Origin: Lysobacterales bacterium
GTDB lineage: Bacteria; Pseudomonadota; Gammaproteobacteria; Xanthomonadales; Xanthomonadaceae
Direction of reading: 5' to 3'
Assembly (NCBI GenBank): GCA_017302135.1
Contig: JAFLDZ010000016.1
Coordinates: 1-64,000, forward strand
DNA length: 64,000 bases
A program made the translations under genes and the position numbers. Shown here in pieces: positions 7,207 to 16,415 of this stretch; within the stretch, counting starts at the first letter, position 1; every line of letters starts with the position of its first letter. The notes under the pieces are model-generated. The model did not search any database, was not told where the DNA came from, and saw nothing but the letters and a program-made list of their open reading frames with translations.

Positions 7207-8775
7207 TCAGCTCTCGTAAGCCGCTTCGCCGTGCGAGGCGATATCCAGACCTTCACGCTCGGCTTCCTCGGTCACGCGCAGGCCGATCGTGTATTTCACC
7301 AGCGTGAATGCGATCAGCGAGACGATGCCGGACAGCGCGACCGTCACCAGCACGCCCTGCAACTGGATCCAGACCTGCGAGGCGATGCTGTAGTCGGCCA
7401 GCGCGGTTTCGGTCACGTAATCCCAGATGCCCGCACCGCCGAGCGACGGCGCCGCGAACACGCCGGTGAGCAGCGCGCCGGTGATGCCGCCGACGCCGTG
7501 CACGCCGAACACGTCGAGCGAATCGTCGGCGCGCAGCAACTTCTTCAGCCCGGTGACGCCCCAGAAACACACCAGACCGGCGATGGCGCCGATGGCCAGC
7601 GCGCCCATCAGACCGACCAGACCCGCCGCAGGCGTGATCGCCACCAAGCCGGCGACCGCGCCCGAGGCGCCGCCGAGCATCGACGGCTTGCCGCGCGCGA
7701 TCCATTCCACCGCGCTCCACACCAGCACCGCAGCGGCGGTGGCGAGGAAGGTGTTGACGAACGCGAGCGCCGCGACGCCGTTGGCTTCCAGCGCCGAGCC
7801 GGCGTTGAAGCCGAACCAGCCGAACCACAGGATCGACGCGCCGACCATCGTCTGCGTCAGGTTGTGCGGACGGATCGCTTCGCGGCGATAGCCCAGACGC
7901 GGACCGATCACGTATGCGCCGACCAGACCGGCGATGGCCGCGTTGATATGCACCACGGTGCCGCCCGCGAAATCGAGCGCGCCCTTGGCCCACAGGAAAC
8001 CGGACTTGGCGAGCACGCCGTCGACCGCCTCGGTGCTGGTGAACGCATCCGGGCCCGGGAAGAACCACACCATGTGCGCCATCGGCGCGTAGGCGAAGGT
8101 GAACCAGATCACCGTGAACAGCAGCAGGCCGGCGAACTTCACGCGTTCCGCGAAGGCACCGACGATCAGCGCGCAGGTGATGCAGGCGAACGCGCCCTGG
8201 AACACGAAGAACGCGAGCTCCGGGATATACACACCCTTGGTGAAGGTGGCGCCCATCGCACCGTTGAGCCCTTCGCCGAACAGCCGCGCACCGCCGCCGA
8301 TGAAGGCATTGTTTTCGGTGAACGCGAGGCTGTAGCCGTAGATCACCCACAGCACCGCGACCAGCGAGAACACCACCATGCACTGCATCAGGATCGACAG
8401 CACGTTCTTGCTGCGCACCAGACCGCCGTAGAACAGCGCGAGTCCCGGCAGGGTCATGAAGATCACCAGCGCCGAGCACACCAGAATCCACGCGGTGTCG
8501 CCCTTGTCGGCGGTGGGTGCGGGGGCCGCTTCAGCGGGCGCAGCGTCGGCTGGCGCTGTTTCAGAAGACGCAGCTTCAGCAGACGTAGTCGCTGCAGGTG
8601 GCGCCTCTGCAGCAGCGGCTTCTGTCGCTACGGGTTCTGCAGCGGTTTCGACCGTGGCTTCGGCGGCAGGCGTCGCCTGTGCGGCAACGGTCATGGTGGT
8701 TCCGAACAACATCGCGCCGCACAGCAGCGCGAGCAACAACTTGCGGGTCCGCGACCCGGGCAATCCAGTGTTCAT
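7207..8775 (-). CDS. amtB: Ammonium transporter AmtB with long Ala/Glu-rich N-terminal extension
   Basis: This 522-residue protein has a signal peptide (about residues 1-32, ending AAQA), then an unusual low-complexity segment of about 55 residues rich in Ala, Glu, Pro and Thr, then the 11-helix Amt core. The core starts at DTAWILVCSALVIFMTLPGLALFYGG written in pieces: DTAWILVCSALV and TLPGLALFYGG. Family residues include the LWVIYGYSLAF and ADDSLDVFGVHGVGG regions. It imports NH4+/NH3 and is closed by unmodified GlnK. It lies 21 bp downstream of glnK, the canonical operon. The extension would be periplasmic once the signal is removed, and is longer than in enterobacterial AmtB. Confidence 0.97.
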   Translation of the reverse strand: MNTGLPGSRTRKLLLALLCGAMLFGTTMTVAAQATPAAEATVETAAEPVATEAAAAEAPPAATTSAEAASSETAPADAAPAEAAPAPTADKGDTAWILVCSALVIFMTLPGLALFYGGLVRSKNVLSILMQCMVVFSLVAVLWVIYGYSLAFTENNAFIGGGARLFGEGLNGAMGATFTKGVYIPELAFFVFQGAFACITCALIVGAFAERVKFAGLLLFTVIWFTFAYAPMAHMVWFFPGPDAFTSTEAVDGVLAKSGFLWAKGALDFAGGTVVHINAAIAGLVGAYVIGPRLGYRREAIRPHNLTQTMVGASILWFGWFGFNAGSALEANGVAALAFVNTFLATAAAVLVWSAVEWIARGKPSMLGGASGAVAGLVAITPAAGLVGLMGALAIGAIAGLVCFWGVTGLKKLLRADDSLDVFGVHGVGGITGALLTGVFAAPSLGGAGIWDYVTETALADYSIASQVWIQLQGVLVTVALSGIVSLIAFTLVKYTIGLRVTEEAEREGLDIASHGEAAYES

Positions 8776-8796
8776 GGGACAGTCTCCGAGTGTGGG

Positions 8797-9135
8797 TTAG
8801 AGCGCGTCCGCGCCGACTTCGCCGGTGCGGATGCGGATGACCTGCTCCAGTGCGGTGACGAAAATCTTGCCGTCGCCGATCTTGCCGGTGCCCGCGGATT
8901 GCTGGATCGCTTCGATCGCGGCGTCGAGACGATCGCTCGCCACCGCCACTTCGACCTTGATCTTGGGCAGGAAGTCGACGACGTATTCCGCGCCGCGATA
9001 CAACTCGGTATGTCCCTTCTGTCGACCGAAGCCCTTGACTTCGGTGACGGTGATTCCGGAGACGCCCATCTCGGACAAGGCTTCGCGCACCTCGTCGAGC
9101 TTGAACGGCCGGATGATGGCGGTGATCAGTTTCAT
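8797..9135 (-). CDS. glnK: Nitrogen regulatory protein PII (GlnK)
   Basis: 112 residues, the exact PII length, beginning MKLITAIIRPFKLDEVREAL. The T-loop carries the uridylylated tyrosine in GHTELYRGAEY, and the ATP-binding B-loop TGKIGDGKIF is intact. PII trimers sense ATP/ADP, 2-oxoglutarate and, through GlnD uridylylation, glutamine. Its position directly before amtB identifies this copy as GlnK, which plugs the AmtB channel when nitrogen is plentiful. A second PII gene lies at 48010-48348. Confidence 0.97.
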   Translation of the reverse strand: MKLITAIIRPFKLDEVREALSEMGVSGITVTEVKGFGRQKGHTELYRGAEYVVDFLPKIKVEVAVASDRLDAAIEAIQQSAGTGKIGDGKIFVTALEQVIRIRTGEVGADAL

Positions 9136-9169
9136 GCGCTCTCCCCGTTGGCGAATATTCGCGTTGGAT

Positions 9170-9197
9170 GATGGCCGGCACCGGAGTGCCGGCCATC
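9170..9197. terminator. Strong hairpin upstream of glnK
   Basis: Perfect 12-bp arms GATGGCCGGCAC/GTGCCGGCCATC enclose 4 bases, 35 bases before the glnK ATG and 118 bases after the acetyltransferase stop. It may end the acetyltransferase transcript or lie in the glnK leader; there is no T-run. Confidence 0.45.
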
Positions 9198-9314
9198 GAT
9201 GAAGAGAACCGCTCTACGCATTCCGACGTGGGGAAGGAAGCTGCGTATGCGTTTCCCGTGCCTCGTCCTGCAAAAAACCGAACCGCTGTTGTCGCTTCCA
9301 CGACGATCGTGCAT

Positions 9315-9770
9315 TCAGAGCGCGATCGTCATGAACATGCTGTACGGGTCTTCGACGTAGTCCGCGAACGGACCGCATGGCTCGAAGCCGAAACGCTCGT
9401 ACAGCGCCCTCGCCGGTTCGAACACTTCCATCGAACCGGTTTCCAGACTCAGGCGCCGATACTGCCGGCCCCTGGCTTCCTGCAGGATGTGGCGCATCAA
9501 CCTGGCCGCCACCCCTTTGCGCACATGCCGTGAAACCGTGCGCATCGATTTGATTTCGCCGTGCGTCGCGTCGAGTTGCTTCAACGCACCGCAGCCCAAC
9601 AACGTGCCGCCATCCCAAACGCTCCAGAACGTGACATCGACTGCGCGCAGACCGTCCAGATCCAGCGCGTGGCAACTTTCCGGCGGCGAGTGCTGCGCGA
9701 GATCCGCCTTGTGCTCGCGCAGCAACGCGATGACCTCGTCGCCTTGCAGATCGTCGACACGAATGTCCAT
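9315..9770 (-). CDS. GNAT family N-acetyltransferase
   Basis: This 151-residue single-domain protein shows the GNAT acetyl-CoA motif region: EIKSMRTVSRHVRKGVAARL (motif A with the R-x-x-G-x-A turn), followed by LSLETGSMEVFEPARALYERFGF and a closing strand (MTIAL). The closest general type is the small YsnE/ElaA-like amine or amino-acid acetyltransferases. It acts in the cytosol on an unknown substrate. It is read in the same direction as glnA, whose stop lies 73 bp upstream, and could be partly co-transcribed with it. Confidence 0.85.
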   Translation of the reverse strand: MDIRVDDLQGDEVIALLREHKADLAQHSPPESCHALDLDGLRAVDVTFWSVWDGGTLLGCGALKQLDATHGEIKSMRTVSRHVRKGVAARLMRHILQEARGRQYRRLSLETGSMEVFEPARALYERFGFEPCGPFADYVEDPYSMFMTIAL

Positions 9771-9843
9771 CGATCATCCCCGCCCATGCATTCAATTTCT
9801 GAGGGTAGGCTGGGTCATATGACCCAGCCTACGGGTGACTCGA

Positions 9844-11253
9844 TCAGATCGTGTAATACATCTGATATTCCAGCGGATGCGTCGCTGCGCGGAACCTGGT
9901 GACTTCCTGCATCTTCAGCGCGATGTAGCCGTCGATGAAGTCGTCGTTGAACACGCCGCCGGCCTTGAGGAATTCGCGATCCTTGTCCAGCGCTTCCAAT
10001 GCCTGATCCAGCGAATGGCAGACGGTGGGGATGTTCTTCTCTTCTTCCGGCGGCAGGTCGTACAGATCCTTGTCGCTGGGCGAACCCGGATCGATCTGGT
10101 TCTTGATGCCGTCCAGACCGGCCATCATCAGCGCGGCGAAGGTGAGGTAACCGGAATTCATCGGATCCGGGAAACGGATCTCGATGCGGCGCGCCTTCGG
10201 ATTGGACACGTACGGAATGCGGCACGAGGCCGAGCGATTGCGCGCCGAGTAGGCCAGCATCACCGGCGCTTCGAACCCGGGGACCAGACGCTTGTAGCTG
10301 TTGGTGGTGGAGTTGGCGAACGCGTTGATCGCACGCGCGTGCTTGAAGATGCCGCCGATGTACCACAGCGCCATCTGCGACAGGCCGCCGTAACCGTCGC
10401 CGGAGAACAGGTTCACGCCGCCCTTGGCCAGCGACTGGTGCACGTGCATGCCGCTGCCGTTGTCGCCGACGATGGGCTTGGGCATGAAGGTCGCGGTCTT
10501 GCCGTTGCGGTGCGCGACGTTCTTGATGATGTATTTCATCGTCAGCAGTTCGTCGGCCTTCTGCACCAGGGTGCTGAACTTGGTGCCGATCTCGCACTGG
10601 CCGGCGTTCGCGACTTCGTGATGATGCACTTCCACTTCGATGCCGGCGGCTTCCAGTTCCTTGCACATTTCGGCGCGGATATCGTGCAGCGAATCCAGCG
10701 GCGCGACCGGGAAGTAGCCGCCCTTCACCATCGGCCGGTAGCCGGTGTTGCCGCCTTCGTATTCGCGACCGGAGTTCCAGTGCGCTTCTTCCGAATCGAT
10801 GTGGAAGAAGGTGTGGCCCATCTCATTGGCGAAACGCACGCTGTCGAAGATGAAGAATTCCGGCTCCGGGCCGAAGAACGCCTGGTCGGCGATGCCGCTG
10901 GCCTTGAGATAGGCCTCGGCGCGCTTGGCGACGCCGCGCGGGTCGCGGGTGTAGGCCTGCATGGTCGCCGGGTCGAGGATGTCGCAGATCAGGATGAGGG
11001 TCGGGTCGGCGGTGAACGGATCGATGACCGCAGTCGACGCGTCGGGCAACAGGACCATGTCGGATTCGTTGATGCCCTTCCAGCCGCTGATCGACGAACC
11101 GTCGAACATCTTGCCGTCTTCGAACAGGCTCGCTTCGACGATGGATTTCGGGAAAGTGACGTGGTGCTGCACGCCGCGCATGTCGGTGAAGCGCAGGTCC
11201 ACGAATTCGATCTTGTGGTCCTTGATGAGTTTTTCGACGTGCTCGAGGGACAT
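9844..11253 (-). CDS. glnA: Glutamine synthetase type I
   Basis: 469 residues from the ATG at 11253, matching the usual GS-I beta length; the open frame extends further upstream but without family sequence. Features include FTDMRGVQHHV, MFDGSSISGWKGI, the ATP-site NGSGMHVHQS and the adenylylation loop KDLYDLPPEE with the target Tyr near residue 398. It makes glutamine from glutamate, ammonia and ATP as a dodecamer. A sigma-54 promoter and NtrC-like sites lie upstream. A weak ribosome site (CGGAG) precedes the ATG. Confidence 0.98.
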   Translation of the reverse strand: MSLEHVEKLIKDHKIEFVDLRFTDMRGVQHHVTFPKSIVEASLFEDGKMFDGSSISGWKGINESDMVLLPDASTAVIDPFTADPTLILICDILDPATMQAYTRDPRGVAKRAEAYLKASGIADQAFFGPEPEFFIFDSVRFANEMGHTFFHIDSEEAHWNSGREYEGGNTGYRPMVKGGYFPVAPLDSLHDIRAEMCKELEAAGIEVEVHHHEVANAGQCEIGTKFSTLVQKADELLTMKYIIKNVAHRNGKTATFMPKPIVGDNGSGMHVHQSLAKGGVNLFSGDGYGGLSQMALWYIGGIFKHARAINAFANSTTNSYKRLVPGFEAPVMLAYSARNRSASCRIPYVSNPKARRIEIRFPDPMNSGYLTFAALMMAGLDGIKNQIDPGSPSDKDLYDLPPEEEKNIPTVCHSLDQALEALDKDREFLKAGGVFNDDFIDGYIALKMQEVTRFRAATHPLEYQMYYTI

Positions 11254-11290
11254 CCGGAGGCTCCGATGGGTGAGAAGGATGCCTTTGCTA

Positions 11291-11307
11291 TTGCAAGGTG
11301 CGTGCCA
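11291..11307 (-). promoter_or_regulatory. Sigma-54 promoter of glnA
   Basis: On the minus strand the sequence TGGCACGCACCTTGCAA matches the -24/-12 consensus TGGCAC-N5-TTGCW exactly. The predicted transcript start is near 11282, giving a leader of about 28 bases before the glnA ATG. Confidence 0.92.
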
Positions 11308-11370
11308 TCTGCTGTCGCGCTCCAATCGATTGATTCAATTGATTATTTTTATGTGGCGCCTGCAGAATTA

Positions 11371-11386
11371 GCACCAAGATCGCACA
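11371..11386 (-). promoter_or_regulatory. Second NtrC-like enhancer site, weaker
   Basis: Read on the minus strand this is TGTGCGATCTTGGTGC, with a good GGTGC half and a weaker left half. Its centre is about 95 bp upstream of the predicted glnA start and 30 bp from the stronger site, close to the classic two-site spacing. Confidence 0.6.
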
Positions 11387-11399
11387 CGTCGAATGCTAT

Positions 11400-11416
11400 T
11401 GCACTTTTTTGGTGCA
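11400..11416 (-). promoter_or_regulatory. NtrC enhancer site of glnA
   Basis: TGCACCAAAAAAGTGCA on the minus strand is a near-perfect NtrC dyad (TGCAC-N7-GTGCA). It is centred about 125 bp upstream of the predicted glnA start, as expected for an enhancer-bound activator. Confidence 0.8.
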
Positions 11417-11510
11417 GCTTGCGCTGCTCTGGCGGGACCAATGGCACGCGTCTCTCCAGCCTGCGCATCCAACACTTCGATGCTCTTTCGACGCTGCAGG
11501 GAAACGCGCA

Positions 11511-12425
11511 ATGGAATCGACCACAGCATCGTCCCGATACCCGGCCTTCGCGCGCGCGGTCGCGCTGGTCGGACACCCCCTGCTGCTGGCCGGCGCGTTC
11601 GGGCTGTGGTGGGCGCTGGGCCGCAGCGACGAGGTGATGCTCGCGGTGTTGGCGGCGATGCTGCTGGTGTCGATGGTCCTGGAACGGCTGATCCCGGCCG
11701 TTCCCGCATGGCGCCAGGGCGTGGGCGAAACCCTGCGCCTGGCCGGCCTCTATCTGCTGGGTCTGCTGCTCTCCGGCGCGGTGATCATCGGTTATGAGTC
11801 CGTGCTGCCGACGGCGCTGGGCGATGTCCGCGCGCGCATCGGCAGTGCGCTATGGCCAAGCGCATGGCCGCTGCTGGCGCAGGCACTGCTGCTGTATTTC
11901 GGCTCGGATTTTCTCTACTACTGGGCGCATCGCGCGATCCATCGCTGGTCGCCGCTGTGGCGCGCGAGCGGGCACGGCTTCCATCATGCGTTCCAGAATC
12001 TGCACACGATCAACGCCGGCGCCAGCCATCCGTTCGAGCTGGTGGTGCTGGCGCTGCCGCTGGTGCTGTTGGCCGCTGTTTTCGGCCCGCCCGACCAGGC
12101 CGTGGGCCTCGCGGGCGTATTGCTGCTGACCAACGCCAGCCTGGCGCACGCCAACATCCGCATGGAGACACCGGTCTTCAATCTGTTCTTCACCTCCAGC
12201 GACCAGCATCGCCGGCATCATTCCGCGGTGTTCGAAGACAGCAATACCAACTACGCCTGCAACGCGATCCTGTGGGACCGCCTGTTCGGCACCTACAGCC
12301 GCGGCGAGGTACTGCAAACCGGCATCGGACCCACCCAACCCCCGCTGTGGCGGATGTTCCTGCTGCCGTTCCACGAACCGGACGACGCGGACACCGTGGC
12401 GACGCGCCGGCACACGCCCGGCTGA
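11511..12425 (+). CDS. Sterol desaturase / fatty acid hydroxylase family membrane protein
   Basis: This 304-residue protein starts at an ATG with AGGGA upstream. Several N-terminal transmembrane helices precede the di-iron histidine boxes: WAHRAIHR, HGFHHAFQNLH and SDQHRRHHS, the pattern of the FA_hydroxylase family. Such enzymes hydroxylate or desaturate lipids at the inner membrane; the substrate cannot be told. It is divergent from glnA, and the NtrC-like sites lie about 95-140 bp before its start. It may therefore be influenced by the same region, but no sigma-54 promoter faces it. Confidence 0.88.
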   Translation: MESTTASSRYPAFARAVALVGHPLLLAGAFGLWWALGRSDEVMLAVLAAMLLVSMVLERLIPAVPAWRQGVGETLRLAGLYLLGLLLSGAVIIGYESVLPTALGDVRARIGSALWPSAWPLLAQALLLYFGSDFLYYWAHRAIHRWSPLWRASGHGFHHAFQNLHTINAGASHPFELVVLALPLVLLAAVFGPPDQAVGLAGVLLLTNASLAHANIRMETPVFNLFFTSSDQHRRHHSAVFEDSNTNYACNAILWDRLFGTYSRGEVLQTGIGPTQPPLWRMFLLPFHEPDDADTVATRRHTPG

Positions 12426-12518
12426 AGCAGCACCGCTGAAAAGCATGGCTGCGGTTCTTCGCGCAACGCGCTCCGTTAGACTGCGCGCTGCGCCGCAGCG
12501 TTGCGGCAGAGGCCTCTC

Positions 12519-14699
12519 ATGCGCACCCGTCTTTCCACGCTGCTCGCCCTCTCCCTGCTGTGCGCCTCCGGCCCCATCGCCGCGCACGACACCTGCCTGG
12601 TGCTCAGCGGCGGCGGCGCGCGCGGCATGGCGCATATCGGTGTGATCAAGGTGCTGGAGCGCGAACGCATCCCGGTGGACTGCATCGTCGGCACCAGCAT
12701 GGGCGCGGTGGTCGGCAGTCTTTACGCCAGCGGCATGACTGCGGCCGAGATCGAAAGCGGTCTGCGCGCGCTGGACTGGAATGCGATGTTCGTCGACCGC
12801 ATCGATCGCCGCACCTTCACCCACCGGCGCAAGGACGAGGACCGCAGCTTCCTGGCGAAAGGCGGCTTCGGCCTGCGCGACGGCAAGCTCACGGTGCCGC
12901 CGTCGGTGTTCGAAGGCCAGCGTCTGGCCGTGGCGCTGCGCGCGGCCCTGCTGCCGAGCGCGAACATTCCGCGCTTCGACGACCTGCCGATTCCCTATCG
13001 CGCGATCGGCACCGATCTGGAGACCGGCGACGCGGTAGCGATGGACCACGGCGATCTGGTCAACGCGGTGCGCGCGAGCATGGCCGTGCCGGGCGCGCTG
13101 GCGCCGGTGAGCTACGAAGAGCGCTCGCTGGTCGACGGCGGCATGTCGATGAACCTGCCGGTGGAGATCGCGCAGGGCTGGGGCGCGAAGCGGATCATCG
13201 CGGTGGACATCGGCGCGACGCTGAAGAAGCGCGAACAGCTGACCGACCCTTTCAGCATCACCGACCAGATGGTCACCGCGCTGATGCTGAAGGAAACGAA
13301 GCGCCAGCGCGAACGGCTGGGCACCGGCGATGTGCTGATCATTCCGGAACTGGGCGATCTGAGTTCGGCCGACTTCACCGCCGGCCTGGATCAGGGTGTC
13401 GCGCTCGGCGAGCAGGCGACCGTCGCGGTGCTGCCGCAGTTGCAGGCGATGCGGGTGTCGCCCGAGGTCTACGCCAGGTGGCGCGAGGCGCGGATGGCGC
13501 GACTGACGCCGATCGGGCCGGTCGACCGGGTCGAACTGGTCAACACCTCGACCATGGACGACGAGGCGCTGCGCACCTATCTCAGCACGCAGCCGGGCGA
13601 AACGATCGACCCGAAGACGATCGAAAACGACCTGAGCCGGCTCTACGGCCTCGGCGAATTCTCGCGCGCCTATTACACCGTCGATACCGACGAGGATGGC
13701 AAGACCGTGCTGACCTACGTCGCGCGCAGCCGGCGCTGGGAAGAGGACGGCACGCTGAAGTTCGGCATCTTCCTGCAGGACGATTTCGAGGGCCACGGCG
13801 ACTATCAGATCGGCGCGCGTTACGGCAAGCGCGAACTCAATCGTTTCGGCGGCGACCTGCTGCTCGAAGCGCGGCTCGGCGACCGCAATCGTGCGTTCGC
13901 CCAGTGGAACCAGCCGCTGGACATGCAGCGCAACGTCTTCGTGCGGCCGTCGCTGGAATGGAACGGCGAAAACGAAACCCTGATCGACGACGACAACGAC
14001 ACCGCCGACTATCGCGACAGCCGCTGGGAAGCGCGCGCGGCGCTGGGCCTGAATCTGCGCGGCTGGGGCGAAATCGCGATCACGCCGTTCCTGCGCCGCA
14101 ATCACTTCGACCTGCGCTCGCAGTCGCTGTCCAGCGATATTCCGCGCACTAGCACCAGCAACGGTATCGATGCGGAATTCACCCTCGATACCCAGGACGA
14201 CGCTGAATTCCCCGGCCATGGCTGGTATGTGCAGGCGCGACACACGCGCTACCTGTCGATGCTCGACGCCGATACCGAAGGCTTCACCAGCCGTGCGAAA
14301 GCCTCGTATGCGTTCACCGCATGGGGCGGACGCTGGCAGTTCGGCGCGCAGGCGCAGGACCATCGCGGCAACGCCTACGAAGATGTGGCGCAGCTCGGCG
14401 GCCCGTTCCGGTTGTCTGGCTACGGCATCGACACGCTGCACGGCACCGGCTCGGCGCTGGGCACGCTGCAGTTCAATTACCCGCTGGCGCAATTGCTGCA
14501 GTACCCGCTGTTCGTCGGTGGCTCGGTGGAAGCCGGGCAGATCTGGCAGCGCGGGCAGACGCCCTCTTTCGAGCGCACGGTCTTCGGCGGCAGTATCTAC
14601 ACCGCACTCGATACGCCGCTGGGCCCGATCTATTTCGGTCTCGGACTGGCCGAAAACGGCCAGGAAGCGGTGTTCCTGAGACTCGGGCAGCCGTACTGA
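12519..14699 (+). CDS. Patatin-like phospholipase, type Vd autotransporter (PlpD-like)
   Basis: This 726-residue protein starts at ATG 12519 with AGAGG upstream. A signal peptide (1-23, ending AA|HD) leads into a patatin domain: oxyanion loop GGGARG (31-36), nucleophile Ser60 in GTSMG, and the dyad Asp in VDGG (about residue 205). Residues about 335-400 form one POTRA domain (VDRVELVNTSTMDDEALRTY). The C-terminal about 320 residues are an Omp85-type 16-strand barrel ending in ...VFLRLGQPY. PlpD-type proteins translocate and release a class A1 phospholipase to the cell surface. All catalytic residues are present. Confidence 0.93.
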   Translation: MRTRLSTLLALSLLCASGPIAAHDTCLVLSGGGARGMAHIGVIKVLERERIPVDCIVGTSMGAVVGSLYASGMTAAEIESGLRALDWNAMFVDRIDRRTFTHRRKDEDRSFLAKGGFGLRDGKLTVPPSVFEGQRLAVALRAALLPSANIPRFDDLPIPYRAIGTDLETGDAVAMDHGDLVNAVRASMAVPGALAPVSYEERSLVDGGMSMNLPVEIAQGWGAKRIIAVDIGATLKKREQLTDPFSITDQMVTALMLKETKRQRERLGTGDVLIIPELGDLSSADFTAGLDQGVALGEQATVAVLPQLQAMRVSPEVYARWREARMARLTPIGPVDRVELVNTSTMDDEALRTYLSTQPGETIDPKTIENDLSRLYGLGEFSRAYYTVDTDEDGKTVLTYVARSRRWEEDGTLKFGIFLQDDFEGHGDYQIGARYGKRELNRFGGDLLLEARLGDRNRAFAQWNQPLDMQRNVFVRPSLEWNGENETLIDDDNDTADYRDSRWEARAALGLNLRGWGEIAITPFLRRNHFDLRSQSLSSDIPRTSTSNGIDAEFTLDTQDDAEFPGHGWYVQARHTRYLSMLDADTEGFTSRAKASYAFTAWGGRWQFGAQAQDHRGNAYEDVAQLGGPFRLSGYGIDTLHGTGSALGTLQFNYPLAQLLQYPLFVGGSVEAGQIWQRGQTPSFERTVFGGSIYTALDTPLGPIYFGLGLAENGQEAVFLRLGQPY

Positions 14700-15121
14700 G
14701 CGCACGACTTCGCGGCGCATTCGGTTGCGAAGCATTCGGTCGCGAAGCATTCGATCGGGACACCTGCGGACAACCGGGAGCGTCATCGTTCTGTTGCGTG
14801 TTGCGCGATCGACGCGCCTGAACCGATGCCGATCGAAATCCGGAAACGTGACGCTCTCCCGCATCTCGAAGAAACGAGCCCACGATCCGCTTTCGCTGTC
14901 TTCGCAGTCGTCTACGATCAGTCCGCCATGCATGGATCGCGCTCATCGCGGCATGCCGCACCGGCATCCGCTGCATTCAACGGAATGATTCTCACCATCG
15001 CACCCTGTTCGGTGCATTGCACCAACGATGCGGGAAAACACTTCCTGTTGCGGAGTACCACGCTGGCCGGCACGGCGCCATCGGCCCGTGACTGAATCCC
15101 CAATCGAAAAAGGAGTTTCAC
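14700..15121. other. Intergenic region, no gene seen
   Basis: These 422 bases hold a three-unit 15-bp repeat near the start and otherwise no convincing gene. Short open frames here lack ribosome sites and family features. The right end should contain the protease promoter; AAAAAGGAG precedes that ATG. Confidence 0.6.
14717..14761. repeat. Three tandem 15-bp units
   Basis: GCATTCGGTTGCGAA, GCATTCGGTCGCGAA and GCATTCGATCGGGAC follow one another just past the autotransporter stop. No function is evident. Confidence 0.8.
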
Positions 15122-16390
15122 ATGCGCAAGACACAGACGCCCGCACGCACGGCAGCGCTCGCCGTTTCCACCCTGTCGTTCGCACTGTTTGCGATGCTCG
15201 CCTCCCCCGGGGCGACGGCCGCATCGGGCAATCCCGCATCAGGCAATTCCGCAGCGGACATCCCCGCAGGAATCCGCTTCGCCATGCAGCGCGATCTCGG
15301 CATCATGCCCGGGCAGATTCCGCAGTATCTCGCTGCCGAGAAGCGCGCTCCCCAAATTGAGCGCAATGCCCGCAGCACGCTGGGCGACAGCTATGCCGGA
15401 ACCTGGCTGGAACGCAACCAACGGGGCGAATACGAATCCGTGGTTGCAGTCAGCAATCCACGCGATGCCGCCAAGGCACGCGCACCGGGCGTGCAGGTCC
15501 GCTTGGTCAGCTACAGCCTGAGGCAATTGGAAGCCGCCCATGCGCGCCTGGATGGCGCAGCCAAAGCGATCCGCGTCACCGGCAAGGCCGGCAGACTCGA
15601 CCCGCGCATCCATACCTGGCACGTCGACCCGATGAGCAACAGCGTCGTGGTGACCACCGACCCGGGCGCTGCCGATGCAGCGGTCGATTTCGTTGCTGCC
15701 AGCGGCGCGGATGCCCGCACGATCCGCTTCGCGGAAGCGCAGGGCAGGCCGCAGACCACGCAATTGGCCGATGTCGGTATCTTCGGCGGCGAGCAGATCC
15801 GCATCGGCACCGGCTCCTGCTCGGTCGGGTTTGCGGTGACGCTCGGCCCGAACGAAGGCTATGTCACTGCCGGGCACTGCGGCACAGCCGGGCTCGCGGT
15901 CGTGCATGTCGCATCGGGATACACATCGGGCGCGATCGTCCAATCCGTGTTCCCGGTGAGTGATTTCGCGATCGTCCACGACACCTTCGGTTGGACCCAT
16001 CCGGAAGGTCGTGTGCTGACCTACCAATTCGGCGGCGGCCCTCTGCCGGTCGTCGGTGGCACGCCTGCTGCGCTCAACGCGCAGATCTGTCGTTCAGGCT
16101 TCACCACGGGTGCACGTTGCGGTTTCCTGACCGCTATCGGGGTGACGGTGAATTACGGAGGCGGAAACATCGTCAACGGCCTGTCGCAGGCCAGCGCCTG
16201 CGTGGGCCGCGGCGACTCCGGCGGCAGCTTCATCACCCCCGCAGGCCAGGCACAAGGCGTGACCTCGGGCGGCCTGCTCCCGACCGGCGGCAACGACAAT
16301 TGCGCGCTGACTGCGCCGGTCACCTACTTCCAACCGCTGCAGCCGATTCTTGCGAGCATACCGGGGCTGACTTTGCGGACCAGCCCTTGA
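15122..16390 (+). CDS. Secreted serine protease, alpha-lytic/streptogrisin type (S1E)
   Basis: A 422-residue pre-pro-protease with an excellent ribosome site (AAAAAGGAG). Signal peptide is about 1-33 and the pro-region about 34-215, resembling the alpha-lytic pro-domain that folds and then inhibits the enzyme. The mature protease begins near residue 215 (LADVGIFGGEQIRIG). Triad: His252 (TAGHCG), Asp281 (VSDFAIV) and Ser366 (GRGDSGGS). Six cysteines in SCSVGF/GHCG, ICRSG/ARCG and SACVG/NDNC fit three disulfides. Such enzymes are secreted by Lysobacter for predation and nutrition; specificity is not predicted here. Confidence 0.95.
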   Translation: MRKTQTPARTAALAVSTLSFALFAMLASPGATAASGNPASGNSAADIPAGIRFAMQRDLGIMPGQIPQYLAAEKRAPQIERNARSTLGDSYAGTWLERNQRGEYESVVAVSNPRDAAKARAPGVQVRLVSYSLRQLEAAHARLDGAAKAIRVTGKAGRLDPRIHTWHVDPMSNSVVVTTDPGAADAAVDFVAASGADARTIRFAEAQGRPQTTQLADVGIFGGEQIRIGTGSCSVGFAVTLGPNEGYVTAGHCGTAGLAVVHVASGYTSGAIVQSVFPVSDFAIVHDTFGWTHPEGRVLTYQFGGGPLPVVGGTPAALNAQICRSGFTTGARCGFLTAIGVTVNYGGGNIVNGLSQASACVGRGDSGGSFITPAGQAQGVTSGGLLPTGGNDNCALTAPVTYFQPLQPILASIPGLTLRTSP

Positions 16391-16415
16391 TCCAGCTCGT
16401 TGTCCAGTGCCACCC

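Noticed and set aside
7231..9171. A 646-codon plus-strand open frame opposite amtB and glnK
   Set aside because: It mirrors two confirmed genes and has no family features.
9182..9196. Possible sigma-54 promoter for glnK inside the hairpin
   Set aside because: GGCAC is followed by TGCC one base off the required -24/-12 spacing, so it does not fit the consensus.
11850..14933. A 1027-codon minus-strand open frame opposite the desaturase and patatin genes
   Set aside because: It is a GC-rich antisense shadow with repetitive Arg/Val/Ala composition; both plus-strand genes have intact family motifs.
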